64,000 nucleotides of DNA, from contig NZ_JACHXZ010000001.1 of the NCBI RefSeq assembly GCF_014192475.1, positions 282,802-346,801 of the forward strand, in the 5' to 3' direction. The notes under the pieces are model-generated. The model did no database searches, was not told the DNA's origin, and saw only the letters and a program-made list of their open reading frames with translations. Position 1 is the first letter of the stretch. The number at the start of each line of letters is the position of its first letter. This DNA is from Simiduia aestuariiviva (GTDB lineage Bacteria > Pseudomonadota > Gammaproteobacteria > Pseudomonadales > Cellvibrionaceae). Below, in pieces: positions 1 through 8,673 of the stretch. The translations under genes and the position numbers were made by a program.

Positions 1-290
1 ATTTGTTCGAGGGTTTTGTCAATTCGATTGAGGAGCGGCGTCAGGTCGGGCATTGCCGCTGCTGCACCTTGGTGCTTGGCCTGGAGCAGTTCGTGGCTGA
101 GGTTGAGGGCGGCCATCACGGCGATGCGCTCCAAGCCAATCACATGGCCGCCGCTGCGAATATCGCGCATGCGTTGGTCGAGCTGCTTGGCGGCATCTTG
201 CAGTGCGTTGCGCTCTTCGGGCGGGCAGGCCACTTGGTATTCGCGGTCTAAAATGCGGACGAGCACGGCGTTGCTGGCGGGTTTACTCAT
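1..290 (-). CDS. zapA: Cell division protein ZapA (3' end cut by window edge)
   Basis: Read from the complement of 288-290 (ATG), the protein starts MSKPASNAVLVRILDREY and continues through VACPPEERNALQDAAKQLDQ and an R-D-I-R-S-G segment to I-G-L-E-R-I-A-V-M-A-A-L-N-L-S-H-E-L. This is the ZapA pattern: a short beta-rich head followed by a long coiled-coil helix. ZapA binds and bundles FtsZ protofilaments at mid-cell. The last codons lie beyond base 1. It starts 3 bp after the stop of the small coiled-coil gene upstream, so the two are almost certainly co-transcribed. Family assignment is firm; the C-terminus is not visible. Confidence 0.9.
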   Translation of the reverse strand, partial: MSKPASNAVLVRILDREYQVACPPEERNALQDAAKQLDQRMRDIRSGGHVIGLERIAVMAALNLSHELLQAKHQGAAAAMPDLTPLLNRIDKTLEQ

Positions 291-293
291 GGT

Positions 294-503
294 TTAGCCC
301 TCGGATTCCATGCTTTTTAAGCGTTTGATCATGGCTTCGACGCGCGAGCGGGCCAGTTCATTTTTCTCTACCAGTCGCAGCTTTTCCTGCTGCCAGGTGG
401 CCTCCCGGGCTTTTAGTCCGGCGTTTTCCCGATCCAAGCGCTGGCACAGCTCGATCAGCTGGTTGAGCTTGGCTTCTAAAAGGGCTAACTGTGGTTCGGC
501 CAT
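294..503 (-). CDS. TIGR02449-type small coiled-coil protein (ZapB-like)
   Basis: A protein of about 69 residues, MAEPQLALLEAKLNQLIELC..., made almost entirely of heptad-like coiled coil with regular Leu/Ile spacing. This size and composition, directly upstream of zapA, match the TIGR02449 family, which is commonly annotated as a cell-division or ZapB-like protein; its exact role is inferred. The ATG at 501-503 is preferred over an in-frame TTG at 518, which would add five residues. The region between this start and the divergent gene at 721 (217 bp) should hold both promoters; no strong -35/-10 pair is obvious there. Confidence 0.75.
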   Translation of the reverse strand: MAEPQLALLEAKLNQLIELCQRLDRENAGLKAREATWQQEKLRLVEKNELARSRVEAMIKRLKSMESEG

Positions 504-720
504 GGGCAACTCGTGCAATTGAGGCAGTGTATGTAGCGGTAACTATATGCATGCCGCTTTAAGGGGTCAATCATTGTTGAAGTTAATTCTAGCTAATGTG
601 CTCTAGGTTGCCGTAATTAAAGCAGTTTTTACTATTTTTGACTAAGGGTGGCCATGGCGCTCAGGCGATTTGACCGGCGTTCGTGGTAGCATGTGCGGCT
701 TCTGAGATTAGGATAGCCCC

Positions 721-1278
721 ATGAGCCAAAGTAAGCCCGCCCTGCCCGCCTTCGACGATTTTGCCGACCTGCTGTTGCAGGCCAAGTCCCTGGCCAGCCC
801 CACCGATTTACAGGGCGTGGTGTGCGGGCGCTTGAGTGCGGGCGCCGCGCTCGAGCAAAGTGCATGGCACGCGCTCGCCAAGCAGCTGATGGACGTGGAA
901 TCCCTCGATCCCTTGCTCGCGCAGGCGCTGGATGACCTGTTGGCCGCCACCGTTGAAGAGCTGCAGGGCGACGGGTTTAGTCTGGATTTGTTGCTGCCGA
1001 GCGACCACATCAGTTTGGATATGCGCGTAGAGTCCTTGGCCGGTTGGTGCAGTAGTTTTTTACACGGCTTTGGCACGGCGGGCTTAAAGGGCGATGCCAA
1101 GTTTTCTGCCGAGGCCGCCGAGGCGCTGCGCGATATCGCCTCGCTGGCGCAGGTGGAGGCGGACGACAGCTCCACTGAGCAAGAGGCTGAGGCGAACTAT
1201 GTGGAGGTGGTGGAATACCTGCGCATGGCGGTGCTGACCTTGTATCTCGAATTTTCCCATAAAGCCAAACTTCACTAA
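721..1278 (+). CDS. ygfB: UPF0149 / YgfB family protein
   Basis: A 185-aa protein typical of the YgfB/YecA-like UPF0149 family: an all-helical N-terminal half with a 'LQGVVCGRLSAGA' segment near residue 35, and a C-terminal 'FLHGFGTAGL' motif around residue 115. The family lacks an established biochemical activity; in Pseudomonas a YgfB homologue has been linked to regulation of beta-lactam resistance (recalled, not shown here). It lies 9 bp before pepP and heads the pepP-ubiH-ubiI run, a gene order widely conserved in gammaproteobacteria. The acidic, helix-rich composition fits a soluble cytoplasmic protein. Confidence 0.9.
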   Translation: MSQSKPALPAFDDFADLLLQAKSLASPTDLQGVVCGRLSAGAALEQSAWHALAKQLMDVESLDPLLAQALDDLLAATVEELQGDGFSLDLLLPSDHISLDMRVESLAGWCSSFLHGFGTAGLKGDAKFSAEAAEALRDIASLAQVEADDSSTEQEAEANYVEVVEYLRMAVLTLYLEFSHKAKLH

Positions 1279-1287
1279 GCGCACCCT

Positions 1288-2634
1288 ATGACGATCGGCA
1301 AGGCGGAATTTGCGCGCAGGCGCCAAACCTTGATGGGCATGATGGAGCCCAACAGCATTGCCATTGTGCCCACCGCGAGCGTCAAGCTGCGCTCGCGCGA
1401 TATCGATTTTCCGTTTCGTCCCGATAGCAACTTTTTTTACTTAAGTGGATTCAACGAGCCCGAGGCGGTGTTGGTGTTGTTGCCCGGTCGCACCCATGGC
1501 GAATTTGTCATGTTTTGTCGCGAGCGCAATGCCGATAAAGAAATCTGGGATGGCGTGCGCGCAGGCCCCGACGGTGTGCTCGACAGCCACGGCGCCGACG
1601 ACGCCTTTCCAGTAGACGATATCGATGACATTTTACCCGGGCTTATTGAAGGCCGCGATCGGGTTTACTACGCCATGGGCAAAGACCCGCTGTTCGATAG
1701 GCGCGTGATGAATTGGGTCAATCGCATCCGCGAAAACGTCGGCATTGGCGCCATGCCGCCGGGCGAGTTTTTAGATTTAGATCACCTGTTGCACGACATG
1801 CGCCTGTATAAAAGTGCGGCCGAAATTCGTGCGCTGCAAAAGGCCTGTGATATTTCTGCGGCAGGACACCGGCGCGCAATGACCGCCTGCAAGCCGGGCA
1901 TGATGGAATACGAACTCGAGGCGGAACTGCTGTACGAATTTACTCGACAGGGGGCGCGGCACCTGGCCTACCCAAGTATCGTCGGCGGTGGGCGCAATGC
2001 GTGCATTTTGCATTACATCGACAATAGCGCCAGTTTGCGGGCCGGCGATTTAGTGCTCATCGACGCCGGCTGCGAATGGGCCGGTTACGCCGCAGACATC
2101 ACGCGCACTTTTCCCGTCAGTGGCGTGTTTAGCCCGGCGCAAAAACAATTGTACGAGCTGGTGCTGGATGTGCAGCTCGCTGCCATCGACGCGCTGCGCC
2201 CGGGCACCCATTGGAATCACGCGCACGAAGTGTCTGTGCAGGTGATGGTCGATGGGCTAGTGCGCTTGGGAATTTTGTCCGGTAAACCGGAAAAATTAAT
2301 TGCCAGCGGCGCCTACAAAAATTACTACATGCACCGCATCGGCCACTGGCTGGGCATGGATGTGCACGACGTGGGCGACTATCGCGTGGGCGATCAATGG
2401 CGTGTGCTGGAGCCGGGCATGGTGCTCACCGTTGAGCCCGGTTTGTACATCCGTGAAGACGACGAGCGGGTGCCGAAAAAGTGGCGCGGCTTGGCCATCC
2501 GTATTGAAGACGATATCGTCATCACCCGCACCGGTTGTCAGGTGTTGAGCAGCGGGGTGCCAAAAACCTGTGCCGACATTGAACAATTAATGGCCGAGGC
2601 CCGCGCCCATGGCCCACAGCAACATCTTCTGTGA
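1288..2634 (+). CDS. pepP: Xaa-Pro aminopeptidase (aminopeptidase P)
   Basis: A 448-aa M24B metallopeptidase that removes N-terminal residues preceding proline. The N-terminal AMP_N domain (about residues 5-140) contains 'FPFRPDSNFFYLSGF'. The C-terminal pita-bread fold carries the metal ligands: D in 'LVLIDAGCEWAGYAADITR' (two Asp), H in 'HRIGHWLGMDVHD', E in 'LEPGMVLTVEPGLYI' and E in 'IRIEDDIVI'. Length matches the E. coli enzyme. It follows ygfB by 9 bp. Its end lies just before, or overlaps, the start of ubiH depending on the ubiH start chosen, so translation is probably coupled. Confidence 0.97.
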   Translation: MTIGKAEFARRRQTLMGMMEPNSIAIVPTASVKLRSRDIDFPFRPDSNFFYLSGFNEPEAVLVLLPGRTHGEFVMFCRERNADKEIWDGVRAGPDGVLDSHGADDAFPVDDIDDILPGLIEGRDRVYYAMGKDPLFDRRVMNWVNRIRENVGIGAMPPGEFLDLDHLLHDMRLYKSAAEIRALQKACDISAAGHRRAMTACKPGMMEYELEAELLYEFTRQGARHLAYPSIVGGGRNACILHYIDNSASLRAGDLVLIDAGCEWAGYAADITRTFPVSGVFSPAQKQLYELVLDVQLAAIDALRPGTHWNHAHEVSVQVMVDGLVRLGILSGKPEKLIASGAYKNYYMHRIGHWLGMDVHDVGDYRVGDQWRVLEPGMVLTVEPGLYIREDDERVPKKWRGLAIRIEDDIVITRTGCQVLSSGVPKTCADIEQLMAEARAHGPQQHLL

Positions 2635-2641
2635 CTCGCTT

Positions 2642-3862
2642 ATGACTACTGCGCACTTTGACGTAGATGTGACCATCATTGGCGCCGGTATGGTGGGCGC
2701 CACCGCTGCGCTACTGTTGGCCAAGCAATTGCCCACCGCACGCATTCGCTTGCTGGAGCGCTTCGATTTATCGAGTGAGCGGCCCGCGCAGCCCAGTTTT
2801 GATCAGCGCGCCACGGCGGTGGCAGCGGGCAGTTTCGACGCCCTCGCCGCACTCAATTTAGAGCCTGCTTTGAATGATGCGAGCGGTGCCATTACTGAAG
2901 TGCAAGTGAGCGATCGCGGCCACTGGGGGCACGCCCACATTTGCGCCGCTGAACATGGCCTGACGCGTCTGGGGCGCGTAGTGCCCAATCAAGCGTTGGG
3001 TCGCGCCTTGATGGCGCAATTAAAAACTACGCCGCAGATCGAATTGCGCGCGCCAGAGACAGTGCAACAGGTGTGCGCAATGGCCGGCGGCTATCGCGTG
3101 CAGACGGCGTCGGACAGTTTTTTCACGCGCTTGTTAATTCTTGCCGATGGCGCCAGCGATACCTTGAAAAAACAGCTCGGCATCGCCAGTCGGCAAACGG
3201 ATTATCATCAGCTCGCGGCCATTGCCAATGTGCAGGTCAGTGAGCCTCACGGGGGGCGTGCTTTTGAGCGCTTTACCGTCGACGGTCCCATGGCATTGTT
3301 GCCACTGGGCGATCCGCACCAACTCGCGATGGTGTGGACCTTGCCTCAATCAAAAGCGGCAACCGCTGAGTTGGCCGACGCCGATTTTTGTCGCGCAGCT
3401 CAGGCGCACTTTGGCGATCGACTCGGCAATTTTGTGGCCGTCGGAAAGCGCGATGTCTATCCCTTGGTGTTACACGAAGCCTGCGAACAGGTGCGCGCGC
3501 ATTTAGTGTTGCTCGGCAATGCCGCGCATTTTTTACACCCGGTGGCGGGACAGGGCTTTAATTTATCGGTGCGCGATTTGGTGGCTTTGACGGATACGCT
3601 CGCGCAAGACGTGGCGGCGCACGGAATTGACCGGTTGGGAAATTTGCCATCGCTACTGCGTTATAGCGAGCTGCGCGCGCGCGATCAGCACCTCACTGTG
3701 CAATACAGTCACCAGTTGGTGGCGTGGTTTAGCAGCGACGATTGGTTTCGATATGTGCCAAGGCAAGTGGGGATCATGGCCTTGCAGGCAGTGCCTGCGT
3801 TGAAACAGCTGTTGGCGGAGCAATCCATGGGGCGCGGTTTGTGGTCGCGCACAACGGGATAA
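2642..3862 (+). CDS. ubiH: 2-octaprenyl-6-methoxyphenol hydroxylase (UbiH)
   Basis: A FAD-dependent aromatic hydroxylase of ubiquinone biosynthesis, about 405 aa. The N-terminal Rossmann motif is 'TIIGAGMVGATAALLLA', and the second FAD motif reads 'LLGNAAHFLHPVAGQGFNL'. GNAA, rather than GDAA, at this place is characteristic of UbiH as opposed to UbiI/UbiF. The ATG at 2642 gives the usual short N-terminus 7 bp after the pepP stop. An in-frame ATG at 2609, inside pepP and preceded by GAGG, would add 11 residues and cannot be excluded. It is followed 8 bp later by its paralogue ubiI. Confidence 0.92.
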   Translation: MTTAHFDVDVTIIGAGMVGATAALLLAKQLPTARIRLLERFDLSSERPAQPSFDQRATAVAAGSFDALAALNLEPALNDASGAITEVQVSDRGHWGHAHICAAEHGLTRLGRVVPNQALGRALMAQLKTTPQIELRAPETVQQVCAMAGGYRVQTASDSFFTRLLILADGASDTLKKQLGIASRQTDYHQLAAIANVQVSEPHGGRAFERFTVDGPMALLPLGDPHQLAMVWTLPQSKAATAELADADFCRAAQAHFGDRLGNFVAVGKRDVYPLVLHEACEQVRAHLVLLGNAAHFLHPVAGQGFNLSVRDLVALTDTLAQDVAAHGIDRLGNLPSLLRYSELRARDQHLTVQYSHQLVAWFSSDDWFRYVPRQVGIMALQAVPALKQLLAEQSMGRGLWSRTTG

Positions 3863-3869
3863 CAAGGAA

Positions 3870-5108
3870 ATGATGAAGACTTCGACAGACGCCGATATTG
3901 TCATTGTGGGCGCGGGTTTAGTGGGTGCGCTGCTCGGTTTACAGCTCGCGCGTCAATTGCCGCAATTGTCGCTTGTGGTATTGGAGGCGGCCGACGCGCC
4001 TACGCGCTTTGATGCTACCCGGGTTGATCCGCGCGTGGTGGCACTCACGGAAAATTCAGTGGCCATGTTGCGGGCGGTGGGGCTTTGGGATCGCGTCGCG
4101 GCCCAGCGCGTCAGCCCCTACACGCACATGACTGTATGGGATGGCGAGGGCACGGGGCGGATCGAATTTGATGGCGCCTTGGTTGATCGACCACAGCTGG
4201 GTTTTATCGTTGAAAATTCGCTGTTGGTAAGCGAGCTGCAGCAAGCGCTCAGCTATCAACCCAATGTGCAATTGCTCATGGGCGAGCAGGTGGCAGAGGT
4301 TCAGCTGCCGTCTGTGAATGGCGATGATCAGTTTGGCGCGGTGCAGGTGGGGCTCGCCAACGGTCGCCAGATGACGGCGGCGCTGGTGCTCGCCGCCGAC
4401 GGTGGCAATTCCACGGTGCGAGCGTTGGCCGGCATGGCCGTGCGCGAATGGGATTACCAACAGCAGGGCATCGTGACCACCATCACCACCGAGCGCGCGC
4501 ACGATCAAGTGGCGCGCCAGCGATTTATGAAAACCGGGCCCTTGGCATTATTGCCACTCACTACCGGCGCAACGCCGGGGCATCAGTGTTCCATCGTTTG
4601 GTCGGCGGACTGCGCACGGGCGGAGGCGATTATGGCGCTGGACGATGACGCATTTTGTCGTGCGTTGACCGATGCCGCTGAGGGTTGCCTAGGGCGGGTG
4701 ACGGCGGCCGATCGACGTTTCAGTTTTCCGCTGTGGCAGCGCCACGCCGTGGATTATTGCGCGCCGGGTTTAGCGCTGGTAGGCGATGCGGCCCATACCA
4801 TACATCCGCTTGCAGGCCAGGGCGTGAACATCGGGTTAAAGGATGTGGCGGCACTGGTAACGGAAATTGAGCGCGCATTAAGTCGCGATCTGCCATTGGG
4901 GTGCATGGCGACCTTGCGACGCTACCAGCGCGCACGCAAGGCGGACAACTTATTAACCATGGCCGGTATGGAAGGTTTTAAGCGGCTTTTCGGTGCGGAT
5001 TCTCATTGGCTGCGCTGGCTGCGCAATGAAGGTTTGCGACAAGTGGATCGGCAGCCGCTGTTAAAGCGCGCGCTCATTCATCATGCAATGGGGGTGAAGG
5101 CGCCGTGA
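3870..5108 (+). CDS. ubiI: 2-octaprenylphenol hydroxylase (UbiI/VisC family)
   Basis: A 412-aa FAD-dependent monooxygenase. It has an N-terminal 'IVIVGAGLVGALLGLQLA' dinucleotide-binding motif, a middle 'LVLAADGGNSTVR' segment (DG motif) and the second FAD motif 'LVGDAAHTIHPLAGQGVNI'. These fit the UbiH/UbiI/UbiF superfamily; position after ubiH favours UbiI (VisC), the C5 hydroxylase of ubiquinone synthesis. A good Shine-Dalgarno (AAGGAA) precedes tandem ATGs at 3870 and 3873. The stop overlaps the GTG of the next gene by 4 bp, indicating a continuing operon. Confidence 0.9.
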   Translation: MMKTSTDADIVIVGAGLVGALLGLQLARQLPQLSLVVLEAADAPTRFDATRVDPRVVALTENSVAMLRAVGLWDRVAAQRVSPYTHMTVWDGEGTGRIEFDGALVDRPQLGFIVENSLLVSELQQALSYQPNVQLLMGEQVAEVQLPSVNGDDQFGAVQVGLANGRQMTAALVLAADGGNSTVRALAGMAVREWDYQQQGIVTTITTERAHDQVARQRFMKTGPLALLPLTTGATPGHQCSIVWSADCARAEAIMALDDDAFCRALTDAAEGCLGRVTAADRRFSFPLWQRHAVDYCAPGLALVGDAAHTIHPLAGQGVNIGLKDVAALVTEIERALSRDLPLGCMATLRRYQRARKADNLLTMAGMEGFKRLFGADSHWLRWLRNEGLRQVDRQPLLKRALIHHAMGVKAP

Positions 5109-5632
5109 GAAACTGGTGGGTAATGCGTCGTTTTTGGATCATCGCCGCGCTCGCGTGCGCGATGATGGGGTGTGAGATCAACGCCGATATCGACTGCGAT
5201 GACAACACCGAGTTGTCTCTAGTCTGGGGCGAAAAATTGTTGGCGCAACCGCTGTTTGCCGTGGTGTCTGAGGGTGCGGCAGAGCCCAAGAGCCTAGGTA
5301 GCTACAGTGTGCGTATTTACCAGCACAACGTCGATGCGGGTAAGCAGGATGTTTTTATCACCGGCGAAATACTCGCGCGCGACGGTTTTTTAAAATCTGT
5401 TGAGCTGGCCGATGTGGATGGCGATTTATTCGAGGAGCTCATTGTTGTATTTGAAAGCGCGGGCACAGGCAGCTACTTAACGGCTCATGCATGGCGCTTT
5501 TTGAAGGGTGAATTAAGTGTCGTGGCCCACGCGGAAAATCTGTCGCCCACTGCCGATGTCACGCAAGCGCTCAGCGCGCAAATCAAAACGTTAAATGCCT
5601 TGTCTCCAACCAGCGAGATGCCAAACCAATGA
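5105..5632 (+). CDS. Small putative lipoprotein of unknown function
   Basis: A 175-aa protein starting at a GTG that overlaps the ubiI stop (GTGA). An ATG at 5123 is an alternative and gives a cleaner signal peptide. The N-terminus (MRRFWIIAALACAMMGC) is a hydrophobic stretch ending in cysteines; the lipobox is not canonical, so lipidation is likely but not certain. The rest contains 'VELADVDGDLFEELIVVFE', resembling the D-x-D-G-D loop of FG-GAP/VCBS-like repeats, which would suggest Ca-binding beta structure. I do not recognise the family. It ends in an ATGA overlap with the acetyltransferase that follows. Confidence 0.6.
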   Translation: MRNWWVMRRFWIIAALACAMMGCEINADIDCDDNTELSLVWGEKLLAQPLFAVVSEGAAEPKSLGSYSVRIYQHNVDAGKQDVFITGEILARDGFLKSVELADVDGDLFEELIVVFESAGTGSYLTAHAWRFLKGELSVVAHAENLSPTADVTQALSAQIKTLNALSPTSEMPNQ

Positions 5633-6123
5633 ATCAATTAGCCGAACTCAGGATTGAGCGGGTGGATTATAGGAATCCACAGCAGGGCGAACACCTGTTG
5701 ATGTTGCTCGACAACTACGCCCGCGATCCCATGGGCGGCGGTGAGCCGATATCCGATAGAGTGCGCCGCGATTTGTTGCCACTGTTAAAAGTCACGCCAC
5801 AGGCGGTCAGTTTTATTGCCTACCTTGGTGCAGAGGCTGTGGGCTTACTCAATGCCTTTGAAACGGTATCGACCTTTGCCGCGCGCCCGCTTATTAATAT
5901 CCACGATTTGGCCGTGCAGCCAAGCGTGCGCGGACAAGGTGTGGGGCGGCGCTTAATCGAAGCCTTGGCCGAGCACGCCAGAAGCCGCAACTGCTGTAAG
6001 CTCACTCTTGAAGTGCTAACGGGCAATCATTCGGCCATCGGGCTGTATGAGAATTTGGGCTTTGAAGGCTACGCGCTAGATCCGGCCATGGGCAGCGGCA
6101 TTTTCATGCAGAAAAAACTTTAA
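5629..6123 (+). CDS. GNAT family N-acetyltransferase
   Basis: A 164-aa protein with the GNAT acetyl-CoA-binding pattern: 'IHDLAVQPSVRGQGVGRRLIEAL' (motif A with R/Q-x-x-G-x-G/R) at about residues 85-110 and a C-terminal 'ALYENLGFE'-like segment ('IGLYENLGFEGYAL'). It should transfer an acetyl group from acetyl-CoA to an amine on a small molecule or protein; the substrate cannot be told from sequence. It begins 4 bp inside the upstream lipoprotein gene, so it is the last member of the ygfB-pepP-ubiH-ubiI operon before a 49-bp gap. Confidence 0.85.
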   Translation: MNQLAELRIERVDYRNPQQGEHLLMLLDNYARDPMGGGEPISDRVRRDLLPLLKVTPQAVSFIAYLGAEAVGLLNAFETVSTFAARPLINIHDLAVQPSVRGQGVGRRLIEALAEHARSRNCCKLTLEVLTGNHSAIGLYENLGFEGYALDPAMGSGIFMQKKL

Positions 6124-6172
6124 CGCGTAACGCGCAATTCAAACATCTCCCTCAATTTTCAGTGTACTTATC

Positions 6173-6394
6173 ATGCAGCGAGTAGCCATAGATCGAGAGC
6201 CCGTAGAGCTCTACAAAATACTTAAGTTCGAAGGCTTGTGTGCCAGTGGTGCCGAGGCAAAAAATGCCGTGGCGGATGGGCTGGTGCAGGTCAATGGCGA
6301 GCAGGAACTGCGCAAGCGTCGCCAAATAGTGGGCGGGGATGTGATTGAGTTTAATGGTGACGTGTTGAGCATTGTGTTGGAAACCAGCGGTTGA
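6173..6394 (+). CDS. ybcJ: YbcJ-type S4-domain RNA-binding protein
   Basis: A 73-aa stand-alone S4-like domain: 'VELYKILKFEGLCASGAEAK' then 'LVQVNGEQELRKRRQIVGGD'. The conserved V-N-G-E and R-R-x-K/Q-I-x-x-G-D motifs form the RNA-contacting loop of S4 domains. E. coli YbcJ is the named relative and is the right size; its cellular RNA target is not established. It stands alone after the GNAT gene with no clear promoter visible in the 49-bp gap, so it may be read from upstream. Confidence 0.85.
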   Translation: MQRVAIDREPVELYKILKFEGLCASGAEAKNAVADGLVQVNGEQELRKRRQIVGGDVIEFNGDVLSIVLETSG

Positions 6395-6598
6395 AATTTA
6401 CGGAGCGGTTTGGCCCTTGTAACAATGGCCATCGCCTCTTGAATGTTATTATCCTGCTTGCCTCAATCGGCGTCACTCGACAGAGGTATGGAGCTTTGGC
6501 CGTAGGTGTGGCTGAATTCGCTGGTTTAGAAGCTAATGTTCAATGAGGTTTTTGTTGGGTTGCGGTTAATCATCTGGGTGGAATGTAGCGTGAAAAAC

Positions 6599-6614
6599 TT
6601 CACAAAGATTTCAC
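6599..6614. promoter_or_regulatory. Direct repeat TTCAC-N6-TTCAC upstream of the response regulator
   Basis: Two TTCAC half-sites begin at 6599 and 6610, exactly 11 bp apart, about 75-90 bp before the response-regulator start. An 11-bp direct-repeat period is what OmpR/PhoB-family regulators usually bind (head-to-tail dimer). The same arrangement recurs before the DJ-1 gene at 8674. It lies in the ~294-bp gap 6395-6688, where I see no other gene. Binding is inferred. Confidence 0.5.
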
Positions 6615-6688
6615 AGGCGTGCCGCTATGGTTCTGAGTGAGTGCGTTAGCGGTGCTATTGAATGCCGTTTGACCTAGAGTGATCAGCA

Positions 6689-7378
6689 ATGACAAAACCT
6701 GTGGTTTTATTTGTAGAAGACAATCTCACCTTGCGCCAACAGCTCGCCGAGTATTTCGAGCCGCTGGATTGGCGCTGCGATTTCGCCGATACCGGAGCGC
6801 TGGCGTTGCAATTGGGCGCGCGCAATCACTACGATGTGGTGGTGTTGGATTTGGGGTTGCCCGATTGTGACGGTGTGGAAATTTGCCGCGCGCTGAAATC
6901 AATGTCGGCCCGTGCCACACCTGTGTTAATGCTCACAGCGCGCGACAGTCTGCAGGACAAGACAGTGGGGTTTCACGCCGGCGCGGATGACTACCTCACC
7001 AAACCTTTTCTTCTGCCCGAATTAAAACTGCGCTGTGAAGCGCTGTGCCGCCGTCAAGCGCTGCACCAACAGGGCGAAATTGAAATTGGTGATTTGCTAT
7101 TAAAAGTTCACGAACGGCGCGCGTATCGCGCTGGCTGTCTGTTAGAGTTGACGCAACTGGGTTTCAACATTTTGCTGACGCTGGCCAAAGCTCACCCGGC
7201 GGCAGTGACCCGATCGATCCTGACGCACGCGCTGTGGGGTGATGAGCCGCCGGCCAGTGATGCCCTACGCAGCCACATTTATGCGTTGCGCCAAGTCCTT
7301 GATAAACCTTTTGTCACACCCATGTTGACCACGGTAACTCAAGTTGGCTATCGGCTGGAGCGTGTAAACGATGGCTGA
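6689..7378 (+). CDS. OmpR-family two-component response regulator
   Basis: A 229-aa protein: receiver domain (residues ~1-120) with phospho-acceptor Asp54 in 'VVLDLGLPDCDGVEICRAL', acidic pair near the N-terminus (VEDN), Thr in 'LMLTARD' and Lys in 'DYLTKPF'. It is followed by a winged-helix DNA-binding domain ('LTQLGFNILLTLAKAHPAAV', 'SDALRSHIYALRQVLDKPF'). It overlaps its histidine kinase by 8 bp. A repeat of TTCAC at 11-bp spacing lies upstream of it and of the gene after the kinase, suggesting autoregulation and one neighbouring target. Signal sensed is unknown. Confidence 0.95.
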   Translation: MTKPVVLFVEDNLTLRQQLAEYFEPLDWRCDFADTGALALQLGARNHYDVVVLDLGLPDCDGVEICRALKSMSARATPVLMLTARDSLQDKTVGFHAGADDYLTKPFLLPELKLRCEALCRRQALHQQGEIEIGDLLLKVHERRAYRAGCLLELTQLGFNILLTLAKAHPAAVTRSILTHALWGDEPPASDALRSHIYALRQVLDKPFVTPMLTTVTQVGYRLERVNDG

Positions 7379-8645
7379 TCGACCGTTGCACCGGACCATT
7401 TTTTTGTCGTTTGCTTCGATAATTACCGGCGTTTGCGTACTCTTCGCCGCACTGTCGTTGTTGCTGGCCTACATAGTGGAGGATGGCATTCTTGATGCCA
7501 TGTTGACGCAGCAAGCGGCAGCGCTTGCCGGAGCGCCCGTGGTCGATGGCGACGTCTACCCAGTGGCGCTGGCCCCGGGTGTGCGGTGGATTCAAGCGGT
7601 CGAGCAAGCGCCCGCCTTGGTGCGCGAGCAGCTAGCCCTCAATCCAAACATTTCCGAAGTGCACACGCCAGATAGCAGTCACTACCACGTGCGGCGACTT
7701 GACGGACAGCGCGGCTGGTTGGTGGCGGAAGTCAGTGGGCTTTTAGTAGTCTCGCAGCTTTCCGGCGTGTGGTTTGCGGTGCTGAGTGTGTTTTGGATTT
7801 TGGCGTTAGCAGTAGCGCTTTGGCTTGCCTATCTGTCGGCGCGGCGCGCGACGCAACCACTGCGTGATATTCTACATGAGTATCAAACACAGCCCTTGCC
7901 AGATGCTCCGGGCGATAGCATTGCGACCGATCTCGCAAGCAATGAGCTGCACCAATTGGCCACCCAGCTATCCGACATCAATAGGGCCTACCGAGATGCG
8001 CTGGCCCGTGAGCAGGCGTTTACCCGCGATATAAGCCACGAGTTGCGTACACCTTTGACGGTATTGCAAAACCAGTTGGCACTGCTGGCGCAGTCGATGC
8101 AGGTAGGAAACAAACGTGGCGCGCCATTGGATGATTCATGTGGTGGGGGCGGCATCGAAGCGCCGCGCGATACAGTGGCCTGGGCGCGTATGCAAACAGC
8201 CGTGGGCGAGGCGGTGCACCTGTTGGATATGTTGCTGGCGCTGGCACGTCAGGAGTCGCTCCCTACACAACCACTTCCGGTATTAGCATTGGTTGAACAG
8301 GCCATCGTCGATGCGGCTGAGTATGCCCCGGGACTGTGCATCACTCTGGACTGCGCTAAAAACGCCGAAGCAGTGCGGGTTGATGCACACCAGCGGCCGG
8401 TGTTGTTGCTGTTCAAAAACCTTATTCAGAATGCCCAGCTGCACGGCAGCGATCAAGGGCTGCTTATCGAGTTGACGAATGCTGACATCAGCTTCAACAA
8501 CGCGTGCCGTGCAACGGCTGCTAGCACTGGCAGTGGGATGCAACAGGGGCTGAGTTTATCTGCGCGTTTGGCCGAGGCCATGAATTGGAAGTTGCGCCAC
8601 GAGGTGGCAGCCGATCGTTTTCTAGTGCGCGTCAACATCCGCTAA
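7371..8645 (+). CDS. Sensor histidine kinase with atypical ATPase domain
   Basis: A 424-aa membrane kinase: TM1 at about residues 9-35, a periplasmic sensor of ~85 residues, TM2 at about 125-155, then a HisKA domain with phospho-accepting His223 in 'FTRDISHELRTPLTVLQ'. The helical hairpin carries a Gly-rich insertion (DDSCGGGGIE). The catalytic domain has an N-box ('LIQNAQLHG') and a late Gly-rich box ('GSGMQQGLSLSARLAEAM'). The usual D-x-G-x-G (G1) box between them is not visible and the region is short, so ATP binding may be unusual. It is translationally coupled to the regulator. Confidence 0.9.
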   Translation: MADRPLHRTIFLSFASIITGVCVLFAALSLLLAYIVEDGILDAMLTQQAAALAGAPVVDGDVYPVALAPGVRWIQAVEQAPALVREQLALNPNISEVHTPDSSHYHVRRLDGQRGWLVAEVSGLLVVSQLSGVWFAVLSVFWILALAVALWLAYLSARRATQPLRDILHEYQTQPLPDAPGDSIATDLASNELHQLATQLSDINRAYRDALAREQAFTRDISHELRTPLTVLQNQLALLAQSMQVGNKRGAPLDDSCGGGGIEAPRDTVAWARMQTAVGEAVHLLDMLLALARQESLPTQPLPVLALVEQAIVDAAEYAPGLCITLDCAKNAEAVRVDAHQRPVLLLFKNLIQNAQLHGSDQGLLIELTNADISFNNACRATAASTGSGMQQGLSLSARLAEAMNWKLRHEVAADRFLVRVNIR

Positions 8646-8673
8646 GCACAATCGTTCAACTAAATCTGAATTT

